Source: Helicoverpa zea (lineage: Eukaryota > Arthropoda > Insecta > Lepidoptera > Noctuidae). From it: a stretch of DNA of 64,000 nt. Within the stretch, counting starts at the first letter, position 1; each line of letters starts with the position of its first letter. The stretch spans positions 11,842,001 to 11,906,000 of the forward strand of contig NC_061459.1 in the NCBI RefSeq assembly GCF_022581195.2. Reading direction: 5' to 3'. The translations under genes and the position numbers were made by a program. The notes beneath the pieces are model-generated. The model saw only the letters and a program-made list of their open reading frames with translations, searched no databases and was not told where the DNA came from. Positions 19,931 to 31,977 of this stretch are shown here, piece after piece.

Positions 19931-22900
19931 TGAGTTACCCCAATCAGCGTCTGAGTAACCTGTTAACGACTTTCCTGTTTTTCTAAATGTTAATCGGTAG
20001 TCAATAGTCTTCTTTAGATATCGAAGAACTCGTTTAGCGGAAATCCAATGAGTATGATTTGGACAAGTTGCAAATTGAGCTAACTTTGAAACTGTATTAG
20101 CAATGTCAGGCCTTGTGGCAACACTCAAATACATCAATGTTCCTATGAGTTCGCGATATGGCCACGGTTCCTTTTCCTTGTATTCTTCGTGACGCTTTGG
20201 AGCTGCAAAATTTAGTCCCACCTCAAAAGGCGTCGATACGGTTTTGCAGTCCGTCATTCCAAACTTCTTTAATGTGTCTTGGATATATTTACGCTGTGAT
20301 AGACTTATTACACCGTCTTCCTTCACTATCTCTATACCCAAACAATATTTGGCTGGTCCAAAATCCTTTAACTCAAAATCATCAGCTAATTTCTTCTTAA
20401 ATTCTTGTATCAAAGTAAGATCATCACAAGCAACTAAAATGTCATCAACATATATAACAACTATCAAAACTGTTCCATCCTTCCTCCGCTGATAATATAG
20501 ACACGGTTCATTTTTGCTTGGTTTCAGATTCATTCGACGAAGTGTTTCATCTAATCTAATATCCCACTGTCGTCCCGCTTGCTTTAAACCATACAATGAA
20601 CGCTTTAAGAGACAGGCATCTCCTCCAGTTTGAAGATCCACTAACATTTTATTAGCACGCTTTCCAATTTCTGAGCCCTCTCCCTCTCTCTGGATCAGCG
20701 TATGAAGGTTTTCTTCTAACATCTTTGGTATCTGCATATATACCTTTTCGTCGATTTTGCCATTTAAATAAGCAGTATTGATATCTAGTTGATGGACTTC
20801 TAAATTCAATTCTACCGTTAGTGCCATTAAAAGTCTGATAGTTTCAAGTCTCGCTACTGGGGCATAAGTTTGGTGATAATCTACACCATAACGTTGACTA
20901 TAACCCCTTGCTACTAGACGAGCTTTCTTCTTTGTTGTCATATCGACATTCAGTTTAGTTGTCAAGATATAGCGACAGCCCACAATCTCTCGATCTTTTG
21001 GTTTCTTAACAATATCCCAGGTTTCGTTCTTCACTAAACTTTTGATCTCAGATAAAATTGCTTCTTGCCATTTTTCACTCTCATCGCTTGATAAAGCCTG
21101 TTCAAGTGATATTTCAGCCATCGCTGAGAAAAACTCTTCATCATCTACATTTTGATTAATATCACCCTGTATACCTTCTATAGGTTCCATTGAGTCCGGG
21201 TGCATTTCTTCATGCTTTTCAGTTTCTTGTTCTTGAACTTCTACCATATTATATACTTTTCTTGGGCGACCACGTTCTCCCTTTACAAGTTTCGGTCTTC
21301 CAGCGGCTCTTTTCAGGATAACTTGTTGCGTATTATTTCCCTCATTAGCTGGCTCGACCTCTGAATGTACATCACCAGGACAACTATCTCCATTGCCGTG
21401 ACAATCAATCTCAGGGGCACAACGTACAACATCCGTATGAATTCTTTCATTGGATTGATCACCAGCGCCTGTCAATGTCTCATGCGTGGCAGGTAAATAA
21501 GTATAGAATTCAGTAGTAACTGGACTTTTCGCATTTGAATGTGTATCTTCAACTTCCAGTTCAACCTTCTGATGAAATTGTTTTGGTTCCTCTTTGGGAA
21601 CAAATTTAACATCACGAGCTTCAACGACTTTATGTTCACCTGGTATCCAAATTCGGTATCCTTTCGTACATCTCGGATACCCGACAAAAACTCCCTCCTT
21701 AGCACGAGCATCGAATTTGTCTTTCGTTGGTGTCTTGTCTAAAATATAGGCTTTTGCTCCAAAACTTCTTATGTTGGATAAGTCGACTTTAGTTCCAGTC
21801 CATTTTTCAAATGGAATACCACCATTTAGACTACTCGTTGGACAACGATTGCGTATGTAGCACGCAGTCAAAACAGCATCCGCCCAAAATCCTACGGACA
21901 AACCAGAAGATAATAACATGCATCTAGCCATTTCAAGTAAAGTTCTGTTCATTCGTTCACTGACTCCGTTCATTTGAGGTGATCGCGAAATACTCAGCCT
22001 TCTTTGAATGCCTTCTTGATTTAAAAATTCATCAAATTCACGACTGCAGTATTCACCGCCGTTGTCAGATTGAAGGAATTTAATTTTCTTTCCTGTGAGT
22101 CTTTCAGCATGACTTTTGTATAGCTTAAATGCGCTAAACACTGCACTCTTCTTTCCAAGTAAATATACTTCACACCAACGGGTACTGTCGTCAATAAAAG
22201 TTACAAAATATTTCGCTCCGCCAATTGACTGTGTTTTTAAAGGACCTACTATATCGGAATAAACAATACGTAATAATTCATTACATGGACCACCCGATCT
22301 CGAAAAAGGTAACGAACTCATTTTTCCCTTAGCACAAACATCACAATTCGATATTTTACGTAAATCTGCCTCTTTAGTATTATATCCGCAATGGTTCAAC
22401 AACTTTAAGAGATCTTTACCATTTAAGTGACCTATGCGAATATGCCACTCTACTATGTCGATTGGATCAGCAATAAAATATGCTTGTTCATCCAATCTCT
22501 TAAAAACGTAAAGATTTCCTACACGTTCGGCTGTCATTACAGTATTTCCGTTTGACGAATTAATACAGGCCCTATCTTTATGAAATTGAACTTCATACCC
22601 ATTGTCTGCAATCCTCGCTACAGATAATAAATTACTACGAAGATCTGGTACATACAGGGTATTCTTCAAAATAAGCCTCCTGCCTGATGCTGACAACCTT
22701 ACGTCACCTTTGCCCTTTATATCCGTCGACAGATTTGATGCTAAGTTCAGTTTATCCTGTAAAATACAAAAATTATCTGTAAATTTATATAAATCGTTAC
22801 ATAAATGCAATGTACAGCCACTATCAAGGATCCAGTCATTCTTTTTAATTTGTAAATTATTAGAAAAGTTGGTACAATTAAAAAGAATATCAAAAATACT

Positions 22901-23664
22901 GTCCTCCTTGTTGTATTCTGTTGCACATCTCGCGTCATCATTCTTTTGATTCATTTTACATTCTGAATATTTATGTTCAACTCCATGACACTTATAACAT
23001 TTATATATAAATTTACTCTTTGTATTTTGTTCTTTACGGTTCGAGTTCTTTTTAAATCCTTTATTCTTCGCATACATGGCTCCTTCAATACTTTTCATTT
23101 CAGTACAAGTCGAGCTATATGCCTTCTCCAAGATCTTAATCTTTAGTACCTCTATGTTTGGTAGTTCGTCTCTGCTCTCCATAGAACATCTAAAATTTTC
23201 GTAACTCTCTGGCAAGCTATACAGTAATAAGATAGACATCAAGTCTTCGTGTATGTCTACACCCATATCACTTAACATATTCGCAGCTTCGAAGAAATTA
23301 TTCAGGTGACTCTGTACGTCATCTCCTTCCTTCATGCGGCTCAACGTTAACTTCTTTAACAGACTTGCCTTTCTTACGGGACCTTTAGATGCATACGTTT
23401 TCTCCAATTTTCTCCATATCTCGTGCGACGTTTCACACCCTCTTATGTGTTTAAGCTCACTTGGACACATTGCCATTATCAAATCAGCCTTTGCCATATC
23501 GTCTTTATCAGACCATGCGCACGACTCCACTGCTGAGTCCGGCTTAGGTATAGTTCCATTTACGTATTTCCATACCTGATTTCTCGTGAGCAACGCCTGC
23601 ACTTGAACCTTCCAGGTTTCATAATTTGTACCATTCAAATTCTCAATTTTCGATGTAAACGTTG
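19931..23664 (-). CDS. Copia Gag-Pol polyprotein, 5' and central part
   Basis: Open frame of about 1245 codons without internal stops. Order (residues counted from the upstream end of the open frame at 23728): Gag-like NGTNYETWKVQVQALL (about 33-48); CCHC zinc knuckle CYKC-x4-H-x4-C (about 243-256); aspartic protease WILDSGC (about 300); integrase HHCC zinc finger (about 427-468) and catalytic D, D, E near 490, 555 and 590 (SDIVGP, SDNGGEY, NGVSERMNRT); reverse transcriptase with SLYGLKQAGRQW and YVDDIL (about 1093); start of RNase H GYSDADWG (about 1262). The frame has no ATG before about codon 77, and the Gag motif begins only about 45 bases after the primer site, so the leader and start codon appear deleted. 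Likely non-autonomous. Confidence 0.85.
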
Positions 23665-23665
23665 A

Positions 23666-23679
23666 CTGGGCCCATAACC
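23666..23679 (-). other. Copia primer binding site
   Basis: GGTTATGGGCCCAG on the coding strand directly follows the 5' LTR. It matches the known copia primer site, which pairs with an initiator tRNA-Met internal fragment. Confidence 0.8.
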
Positions 23680-23693
23680 TATTGGTGAGAGCT

Positions 23694-23994
23694 GAAAAGT
23701 CGTGGTGGCCTAGTGGGCAAAGAACCAACCTCTCGAGTATGAGGGCGCGGGTTCGAATCCAGGTCAGGCAAGTACCAATGCAACTTTTCTAAGTTTGTAT
23801 GTACTTTCTAAGTATATCTTAGACACCAATGGCTGATAAAAAGGTGAAGGAAAACATCTTGAGGAAACCTGGACTATATAGTCTGAAATCACCAACCCGC
23901 ATTGAGCAAGCGTGGTGATTAATGCTCAATCCTTCTCCGTGAGAGAGGAGGCCTGTGCCCAGCAGTGGGACGATAAAAAGGCTGTAACTGTAAC
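23694..23994 (+). mobile_element. SINE family 1, tail type B, inside the copia 5' LTR
   Basis: Head 'gtcgtggtggcctagtgggc', tail 'cccagcagtgggacgataaa'. Flanked by 8-base duplication 'tgagagct' (23686-23693 and 23995-24002), placing the insertion 13 bases from the LTR's internal end. Confidence 0.9.
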
Positions 23995-24211
23995 TGAGAG
24001 CTTCTTCCCACCCCAGAGAGTAACACACAATAGAATCCACAATAATATTTATTTAGGAGAAAATTATAAATACATTTTCATGAAAGCACAATGACATGAC
24101 ACAACACAGACAACCCATTTTTATATTATTCTTTTTAAGTACTCCAAATTCAAAATTGGTTAATAGGCCAGTAGGCCGACAAGTAGTAAGAATTGAAACT
24201 TTAACAGGATT

Positions 24212-24640
24212 TTTTTTTATAAAATCGTGAATTTAATCAAATTTTAGTCGGTCTGATACCGAACTTACTTAACGTACTTCCATACATCTTCATACTGATT
24301 TATGAGACCAAACTATCGGCCGGGTAACTGGGTTGAGGAAGTCAGATAGACAGAAAAGGCTTGGGAGATGATAGAAGTTATTATTTTTGTGTAGGTACTA
24401 GGTTCCCATCAACTGTTTTAGTCCGTACAGTTACAGTTTGATTACATTGGACAATGAATTTTTAAATCTGATTATTAGATCCAGAAATCATCGAACAAAC
24501 AAGAACAAACTCATTATTTTTAATATTAGTAAAGACAGTATGGAAGAAAATGTATTTGCAGAAGATTATTTGCACAAACAAATGAATTATTTAAATTCTT
24601 AAAACTGCATTCAATGTTTACTCTATGTCTCATATCCAAC
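24212..24640. other. Upstream region of gene D
   Basis: Contains a block similar to 27520-27620 near gene E ('agtcggtctgatacc', 'aactatcggc') and a 55-base SINE family 1 fragment (24318-24372). No gene. Confidence 0.45.
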
Positions 24641-24696
24641 TTATAAACGAGGCACAGGTGTCATTTGCATCAGTTTTGTGACAACAGTCGAACAAG

Positions 24697-25771
24697 ATGA
24701 AAGGTTTTGTGCTATTCCTGGTTGTCGTGCTTCTTGCGTACACGTACGCCGCACCACGTAAGTATACAAACATATTTAATAAGGGATTTTGGGATTTTAC
24801 CAAAATACCGATCCTATTTATTAGGTGTCGCGACATTATTTATTTTTTTTTTTGCAGAGGCAACTAACTATGGTGATGTGTCGGCAAATTCCGGTAGCTC
24901 CGCCTCTGGAGCCGTGTCAGGCTCCAATTTTGGCCATGACGCATTCAGACCAGCTGCACGTGACGTAAGATGGTACGGATATACTTCTTGAACCTATTCT
25001 TACTATACTTCACTATAATATTACGTCCTAAGCCAATGTCAGGCCGTTCCTGAAATCGGCTGTTCTCATATAAAGAGATCAGCCAGCTGCGCAGGATATA
25101 TATCATAGTGCATAAGCATTTGCGCAGACACAGGTGCGCTCACTATTCCTTCACTCTCATAGCCCGATGAGACGGCCGGACAGAGACGGCGACACGACCA
25201 GACAGAGACCGGACCGACTTTAACGTGCTCCCTGATGTTAGGGTGAATCAATAATTACTAACTTCCAGACTACGGGCTGCTTTAAGTATAATCGGGAATC
25301 AAACCCGAGAGCTCAGTTGCGCTTGCGACCACTAAACCAACGAGGCAGTCTCTTCACTATACATACTTAGTAGTAGTGTACAAGTATACTCGGGAACATG
25401 ACGTGACAGCCAGAAAATACAACTGCAAAAATGCGTTGGCTTGTTGCTTTCATGTACCATGTACACGTACAAAAGGCAAAAAAAATAGGATGATGCATTG
25501 AAGACGGAGTAAATACTTCTTTATTGAACTTTTTTACTTTTTATCAGGATATTGGAAGTAGTTTCCTTATGCGGGAAACAGCTATCTTATTATACCCACA
25601 TGAACGAAGTTGCAGATTAAATCTTATATCTATGTATATGTAACTGTTATTCTATAGGAGAGATAATGTACAGAACTAGACAACAGTCACCTCAGTTAAT
25701 TTATGACTTTTAACCGTTTAATTCTTTGTTTTGATTTCAGGTGTGGTCTTTTGTGGCTGTATCCTTGCTAA
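24697..25771 (+). CDS. Secreted Cys-tail peptide D (two competing donors)
   Basis: Exons 24697-24757, 24858-24972 and 25741-25771 (68 aa). Consensus signal peptide, then ATNYGDVSANSGSSASG, AVSGSNFGHDAFRPAARDVR, and tail CGLLWLYPC (7 residues between cysteines), which resembles E's CGWLILFPC. The family-consistent donor for exon 2 is GTACGG at 24973, a weak site. A stronger-looking GTAAGA lies 8 bases upstream (24965) and would shift exon 3 into another frame, replacing the Cys tail with a longer hydrophobic end (stop at 25846-25848, 91 aa). TATA TTATAAACG 24641-24649, TCAGT 24670-24674, AATAAA 25938-25943. Intron 2 carries a SINE family 2 copy. Confidence 0.8.
25030..25352 (-). mobile_element. 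SINE family 2 in intron 2 of gene D
   Basis: Reverse complement begins with the tRNA-like 'gtttagtggtcgcaagcgca' and 'gagctctcgggtttgattcc', and runs through 'gtgcgcctgtgtctgcgcaa' to the 3' part. Related copies: 29765-29990, 37190-37400, 41228-41330, 43815-43925, 44998-45295 and 47655-47965. Confidence 0.75.
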
Positions 25772-26354
25772 AATACGACAGTGAATACCAAGTGGCTGAA
25801 GAACACTCGATTGTCGGTATTTTAGTTCTAGTTATTTTTTATACGTAAACTAAGTTAAAGATTATATTGAAAAATATTTCTATATAAACAGAAAGAGAGT
25901 TTAGAAAATACTAAAAATTTCATTCAAAATAATATGGAATAAATGATTATATAAAACCAAATAATATGTTATTTTAATTAGTATAATATGTTATTGTAAT
26001 AGTATCTTTCATTGCTTGCGTTATAAAATCCTTTTATATCTCCCGAAAGTTGTAATGCGCCGGGATCAAAATCCTGTACCTACTAAACTGAACTTTGCAA
26101 AGGACAATGCTATTCTTTGTATGGAAGTTGGGCTCAAGGATTGCCCGAAATTACTGCATAGTGTATAATATTCTATAGGCTTATATTAGTACCCACCCAG
26201 ACCAAATTATTTCGAAATCTATCCCAGGAGTCCTGGGAAAAACTTGTTTGACTGTTGTTCAATATTAAGAAAAATATGCTTATGAACTTTAACTATTCCA
26301 CTTATACTATCATAATTGAAATGAATGATATTAATTGACAAACACGAGGTGTTG

Positions 26355-26710
26355 TATACGACAACTTTTTTTTAACCAACTTCCAAAAATGGAGGAGGTT
26401 CTCAGTTCGTTTGTATTCTTTTTACGTTTTTACTCGCATAACTTCGTCGTTTACCAAGAGATTGAAACAAATATTTCATTTTCCAAATGGTTCCTTTGTC
26501 ATACAGTCCAGGGTCTGATGATGGAAACCCTAAAAAATCGGGTGCAATTCTTAAAAATTGAACGCACATATCCAGTGAAATCTTGTAATTCGGGTATATG
26601 TCTCAGACACCACAAAACAGTGGAGGTTAAGATCTGACCTGACGCTGGAGATGACAGAGAGACGAGGGAACTCCTCAACGGGATCTACTAGACTAACTAC
26701 CTCGTGTTCG
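26355..26710 (+). repeat. Repeat R4 ('CCAACTTCC..GGAGGAGGTT')
   Basis: 'aaccaacttccaaaaatgga' then 'ggtctgatgatggaaaccc' and 'ctacctcgtgttcgagctta'. The same family occupies 60290-60900, where part of it is tandemly amplified. Confidence 0.65.
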
Positions 26711-27000
26711 AGCTTATTTTATTCGTCTTGATATGATTTTTCTAGTAGATAGCTCAATAGCTTGACCTTCTAGATTTTAACCGAGAATTCGAATGTATTG
26801 TGGTAATTGCCTTTTTTTCGGGGTCTTATTAGAATCCAATGCTTTTAGAATGTATTTTAAAATCACAGTAAGTAAAAAAAATAATACATTCCAACATTTT
26901 CCACTACTGGATAGACAGACAGCCACATCCCGAGCGTTGAGATTGACAATATATGTATGGATATGACTTATTTGGAAGAAAAGTCTTGTCAGATTAATTT

Positions 27001-27330
27001 CGCGGGACCCCTGGGAGCGATTTCAAAAATATTTGGGTTTCGTATTAAGAGTGAAGTAAATAACATATTTTGACGTTTGAACCCATTTTCTTCGGGACCC
27101 CAGGGTGCGATTTCAAAAATATTTTAGATCCGTGGTAAGAGTGAAGTTAAAAACCTATTTCAATCACTCCCACTACTGGGCAAATCATACAGGCTTTGTA
27201 AAGTGACTGTTCATGTGGAATATTAGAACCGGTTTTCCTCGGGACTCCAGGGAGCGATTTCAAAAATATTTGCATTACGTGTTCAGAGTGCACTAAGGAA
27301 CCCCCTGGAACTATTCCCACTGCTGGGCAA
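27001..27330 (+). repeat. Three imperfect tandem units
   Basis: Units begin near 27003, 27094 and 27239 with 'gggaccccagggtgcgattt' followed by 'caaaaatattt'. 'cccactactgggcaaat' recurs at 27163 and 27311. Non-coding. Confidence 0.6.
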
Positions 27331-27878
27331 ACTATCAGCCCAGATCCTGGCATTGTCCTTTGTGTTCATTAGATATTTTTTCATAAATAAAAAATATATA
27401 TCGGGAAGAAAATAGAGCCGAACCAACAACAGGTTTTTAAGAATCCTAAAAGTACCTACTCGCACGCAGAAGAGTAAACAGTCGGCCGACAGTTAACCCG
27501 AAGTTCCGTATTTTTTTCCAATCAAAGTTTTCAGTCGGTCTAAATACCTGATCTTTACAATGTGTAAACTACCGTTCATCTTCTTACTGCATTATGTATG
27601 AGCCTAAACAAACTATCGGCAGACTAAAAGTTTGCACTGTGTGGGTACTATAATATTGTTGGGAATTACTTAAGGATGTCAATACCACCAGAAAAATAAG
27701 AATAAAGAATATGTTTATCAATGGCCAATATTAGAAAACCAGTTTTTTTAAGAACCTATACATTTAAGAAGCTTATCTACATACAACAATATATAAATGG
27801 GCAAACTCTGTTTACTATGCAATGACGCTAAAACGGATGGGCTGATTTAGTTGTTCACCTCGTTAGACAAGATCTGAT

Positions 27879-28179
27879 CATCATCATCTCCCTAGCCTTT
27901 TTTCCCAACTGTCGGCTTCCAGTCTAACCGGATGCGGCTGAGTACCAGTGTTTTATGAGGAGCGACTGCCTATCTGACCTCCTCAACCCAGTTACCGGGC
28001 AACCCAATACCATTGGTTAGACTGGTATCTAACTTACCGGCCTCCGACTTCATACTATATACTTAGAAAATACATAGGTACAAACTTAGAAAAGTTGCGT
28101 TGGTACTTGCCTGACCTTGAATCGAACCCACGCACTCATACTTGGGAGGTTGGTTCTTTACCCACCACGACTCCTAGAG
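27879..28179 (-). mobile_element. SINE family 1 (minus), with target duplication
   Basis: Tail 'catcatcatctccctagcct' to head 'ggttctttacccacca'. Flanked by 'aagatctgat' at 27869-27878 and 28180-28189. The middle of the element is deleted. Confidence 0.85.
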
Positions 28180-28630
28180 AAGATCTGATGTGATCGTATA
28201 TTGTTCTGAAGGATAATGACGTCCTCTTTGATAGATAAATGCATTTAATATATGCATAATGAGTAATCGCTTAAGAAATAAATTAATACCACTTGATTTG
28301 TTGACATTAAGACAAGGTACCACTTAGCATATTAATGGCAAGGAGAATCCTACCTATTTAATTTACTTTGCACTTGCGCTATACTCTAATTGACTCATTT
28401 TTATGTTATGTACAATACACCTACAAGTTATTATTTTTGTATACCAGGTTCCGCCAGCTGTTTCAGACATGCGTCTAGGAAACTACTTGATGCATCCGGA
28501 TAAAAAGTGTTCAAGTCACCTTCTGTATCTGCTGTAGGCCCTATTACTCCCGATACGAGCGGTTTCACCCACCTCTCCTTGAAACTACTTCACGATCCCA
28601 GATAAAATGTAGTCTATCCTACCTGTAAAG

Positions 28631-29320
28631 CAGTGGTTCTTAACCGGTGGTCCGCGGACCACTGGTGGTCCCTGGAGGCATTCCAAGTGGTCCGCGAAGC
28701 TTAGCTTCGCGACGTTGCTATACGTTATCTAACTTTATTTTTATTGACTTATAATTGCGAGCGGGGGTTTTCGCATGGACGTATATCGCGTGTGTCGTAC
28801 CTAGTCCCCCCATTTATGAAAATGTATGTTTAGGCTACATTTTAGGTACGTAATTTTGGTTTTGAGTCTTAAATAAAAAATAATTAAAATTTCGCGCTCG
28901 CTTCGCTCGCGTATTTAGAAACTGTATGCGCCTAATTTTGCATTTGTCAACAAACAAAAAGTTAAGTACGTTTGGGCTAAATTTTACGTAATATTTGGTT
29001 TAAGTCCGATAAAAACTTTGCGCTCGCTTCGCTCGCGTATTCAAAACCGATATGCCCTTATTTTTGCATCTGTCAACAAACAAAAAGTTAAGTACGTTTG
29101 GGCTAAATTTTACGTAATATTTGGTTTAAGTCCGAAAAAGTTTCGCTCGCGCATTTGGAAACTATATAGGCAAGTTTTTCTTTATTTGCATTTGCACACC
29201 TACACAACTGCCGACATGCGTTTAGCAGAGTGCTAATTTAGGTAAACCGATGAGGTGGTCCCCGGCAAGACAAACTTTAGTTGAAGTGGCCCCTCATGAC
29301 TAAAAGGTTAAGAACCACTG
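28631..29320. mobile_element. hAT-type MITE, 690 bases
   Basis: Terminal inverted repeats 'cagtggttcttaacc' at both ends and a perfect 8-base target duplication 'ctgtaaag' (28623-28630, 29321-29328), the hAT signature. No transposase. The inside contains three imperfect tandem units of about 120 bases with 'tcgcgctcgcttcgctcgcg' and 'gtacgtttgggctaaatttt'. Confidence 0.9.
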
Positions 29321-29590
29321 CTGTAAAGCCTTCTTAGATATGCAGTAACTGAAATAATTTTTCAAATCGGATATGTAGGTCCTGAATTCTTTTCAGTTGA
29401 ACAAACAAGTAAACTCTTCGTTTACAATAAAACTAAAGATAGTAGTATAAAGGAAAATAAACGATTACTTACAGAAACATATTAATTCCATAAAATGTTG
29501 GAACTGCATAATGTTTACTTCTCTCATACCAAACATATAAATGAGGCACAGGTGACATTTGCATCAGTATTGTGATAGCAGTCGAACAAG

Positions 29591-30554
29591 ATGAAAGGTT
29601 TTGTGCTATTCCTGGTTGTCGTGCTTCTTGCGTACACGTACGCCGCCCCACGTAAGTCTATACTTTTATTTTTTAATTATGATAATTTTAAATAGATAAT
29701 ACTACTAGTCTATTTGTTTTTTCACCAATGTAAATAAATTGTTCAATAATGATGGTATGTGTGTGTAGAATCAGCTATGCAAGCATTTGCGCTTTCTAGG
29801 ATCATCACTAACAAGCTCTCCGATACACGGGTGTATCGATCACCAAATTCTAGACCCCGGGCTGCTTTACGATAGATTCCCAAGCCAACACAGCGATTTC
29901 ACCACGACTTTCCGAATGAAATCCAAGATCGTACGCAGTCTTGCTAAGCAACTAACTAGACCAACTAGAAAGTTTCTTCAATAACAATTTCAAAATTAGC
30001 CAAAATACTTATATATTCTTGCAGAGGCATCTAACTACGGCAATGTGACGGCGAATGGCGGCAGTGCCGCTTCTGGAGCCGTGTCAGGCTCCACTTTTGG
30101 CGATGGGGCATTCAGCACAAGACCAAGAATGTAAGGATATACTTCTTGAACCTATTCTATCTATATTACACCAGACATACTAAGTATGTATAGTACGCTC
30201 TATATCCATATTAAAATGACAACTGCGAAAATGCGTTGGTTTGTTGGTTACAAATAAAAAACGAGCAAATCAATTTGTAAGCAATTTGTCACGAAAATGG
30301 ATGGTATATGGAAGACAGGCAAGAAGTTCTCTCAAAATAAAGTAAAGTTATCATATACCCAAATCGTCAACATTGAACATGTAATCTAATACATATTAAA
30401 ATATAATTTTAGAGAACTAGCTGTAACTAGACAATGGTTTCCTCAGTCAGTTCATGGCCTCTTAACTAAAATAGGAGGTACTCAAAAGTAAAAAGTTACA
30501 TAAATTCTCTGTTTTTATTTCAGGTGTGGATGGTTGATCTTATTTCCTTGCTGA
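29591..30554 (+). CDS. Secreted Cys-tail peptide E
   Basis: Exons 29591-29651, 30025-30130 and 30524-30554 (65 aa). Consensus signal peptide; exon 2 ASNYGNVTANGGSAASG, AVSGSTFGDGAFSTRPR; exon 3 CGWLILFPC, a short, very hydrophobic tail with 7 residues between cysteines. Closest relative is D in tail, intron 2 and upstream flank. The exon 2 donor is GTAAGG at the position where D has GTACGG. TATA CATATAAATG 29534-29543, TCAGT 29564-29568, AATAAA 30707-30712. Intron 1 carries a SINE family 2 fragment. Confidence 0.88.
29765..29990 (-). mobile_element. SINE family 2-like fragment in intron 1 of gene E
   Basis: 'atgcaagcatttgcgctttc' and 'accccgggctgctttacgat' match SINE family 2 read in reverse; the tRNA-like head is absent. 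Confidence 0.5.
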
Positions 30555-30712
30555 GTGTGCAGTGAAAAGCCTATACCTTATTATCTCTAACTGTTCGAAG
30601 AACACTTGAATGTTTTTTTTTTTTAATAGTGACTAGTTATTCTATATGCATACTAATACCGAATATGTAAACAATAATTTAGACAAATAATGTAAATGTT
30701 ACTTGAAATAAA

Positions 30713-31920
30713 TGATTGTAAAAAACTACACAGTTGACTACCTTTCATTGCCACCCTTATATATATTTTTTTTAGCAATAGGAACTGAATATTGCCAAGA
30801 GAATAGAGCTGAAGATGTGTATTAAAAGAAATGTTTTTGTGATTCGGATTGCCATCCCATTAAATTACAAGAGTGACGGAATGCATCGGAAACGTGTGAA
30901 TCACCTTAACCACTGTCGTAGAAGAGGATGCATTATTCATGAGTATAATGACAAATTGCTAAACAGATTACTGGAACTAGTTATTAATTAAATACTCACA
31001 CGTTTTCCTTATTATTCAATGAATACTCGTTAACAAAGTCAATGAAATACCTAACAGTTACTTATCTTTTTTTTCGCAAATGCGATTATTTTGAACTGGC
31101 TGTGACCCATAGGCTCACCCGCGCCTCGCGGGAACTTTTTTCTTTCCCGAAAAAGACATAGCCTATGTCCCTTGAGGATAACGTAGTTATATAACAGTAA
31201 AAATAATCAAATCGGTTCATTAGTTTCGGAGCATTTACGGTACAAAAAATACCTCTCTGTTACGCTAGAAGCAGCAGCAGAATATTGAAATCTTAGTACC
31301 TAATAGTTTTGTTTTTTGGGTACGGTTCCCTAAAAACCAGTGGGCAATATAGTGTGTGGAGTTTAAAGGTATTTAATGTGAATGAATGATTTTGGTGTAA
31401 TTACGTCTGCTAAACTTAAAAAAAAATGTGAGTTTTCTTTATGCTTTCGATTTTTCATTACATAATGTTATAGACCTGCCGGGGCTGCGGAATTGTTCGA
31501 AAGAGTTACTGCGGCTCTGGTACATAAACGGTTAAAGAAGCAACATGATAGGTTTCAGGCGGTAAGAATGTGACACTCCCTCACACTGCTAACCCACAGG
31601 GGGAAGGGCCATTTGCTGATTTCCCATAAAAAAGGTGTTTATAGTGCATAACATTTGTGACGTTTTTGCTTATAAAACTAATATCCGGAAAAGACTATCG
31701 TATTTTGCATGGACCCCGTATCCATACCATCCTTCGAAAGGATTGAAACTAAAGTCATCTGAAACGCCTCTTTCATCATCATCATTATCATTAAACGTTT
31801 TGGGTAAAACCAGTTTCTTTTTTCAAAAACAACGCAGGGAACTCCCTCAAAGATTTGTCTAAAATTCCCTAATAAAAATTGATAACAAAATCTCTGTATT
31901 TCGTACCTACCGCTACCCAA
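30713..31920. other. Intergenic between E and F, repeats only
   Basis: 31098-31270 is the 'cccgcgcctcgcgggaact' lepidopteran repeat. 31465-31625 is repeat R3 ('gctgcggaattgttcgaaag'). The remainder is unassigned and has no coding signal I can support. Confidence 0.5.
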
Positions 31921-31977
31921 AATATAAATGAAGCACAGACGACATTAGCATCAATGTTGTGAGAGCAGTCGAACAAG

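Larger units (their letters stand above)
18810..24206 (-). mobile_element. Copia-type (Ty1/copia) LTR retrotransposon
   Basis: Minus-strand element of about 5.4 kb with 5-base target duplications 'ggatt' at 18805-18809 and 24207-24211. LTRs are at 18810-19027 and 23680-24206 (the latter split by a SINE). The termini on the coding strand are TGTTAAAG...CCAATA. The primer binding site GGTTATGGGCCCAG (23666-23679) directly abuts the 5' LTR and is the copia-type site for the initiator tRNA-Met 5' half. A G-rich polypurine tract precedes the 3' LTR (19028-19042). The LTRs look identical wherever both can be read, which indicates recent insertion, yet the element carries two younger nested insertions. 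Confidence 0.9.

Noticed and set aside
24707..24991. Open frame of 94 codons overlapping gene D
   Set aside because: It runs through exon 1, intron 1 and exon 2 of D in a different frame and crosses both splice sites; a shadow of gene D.
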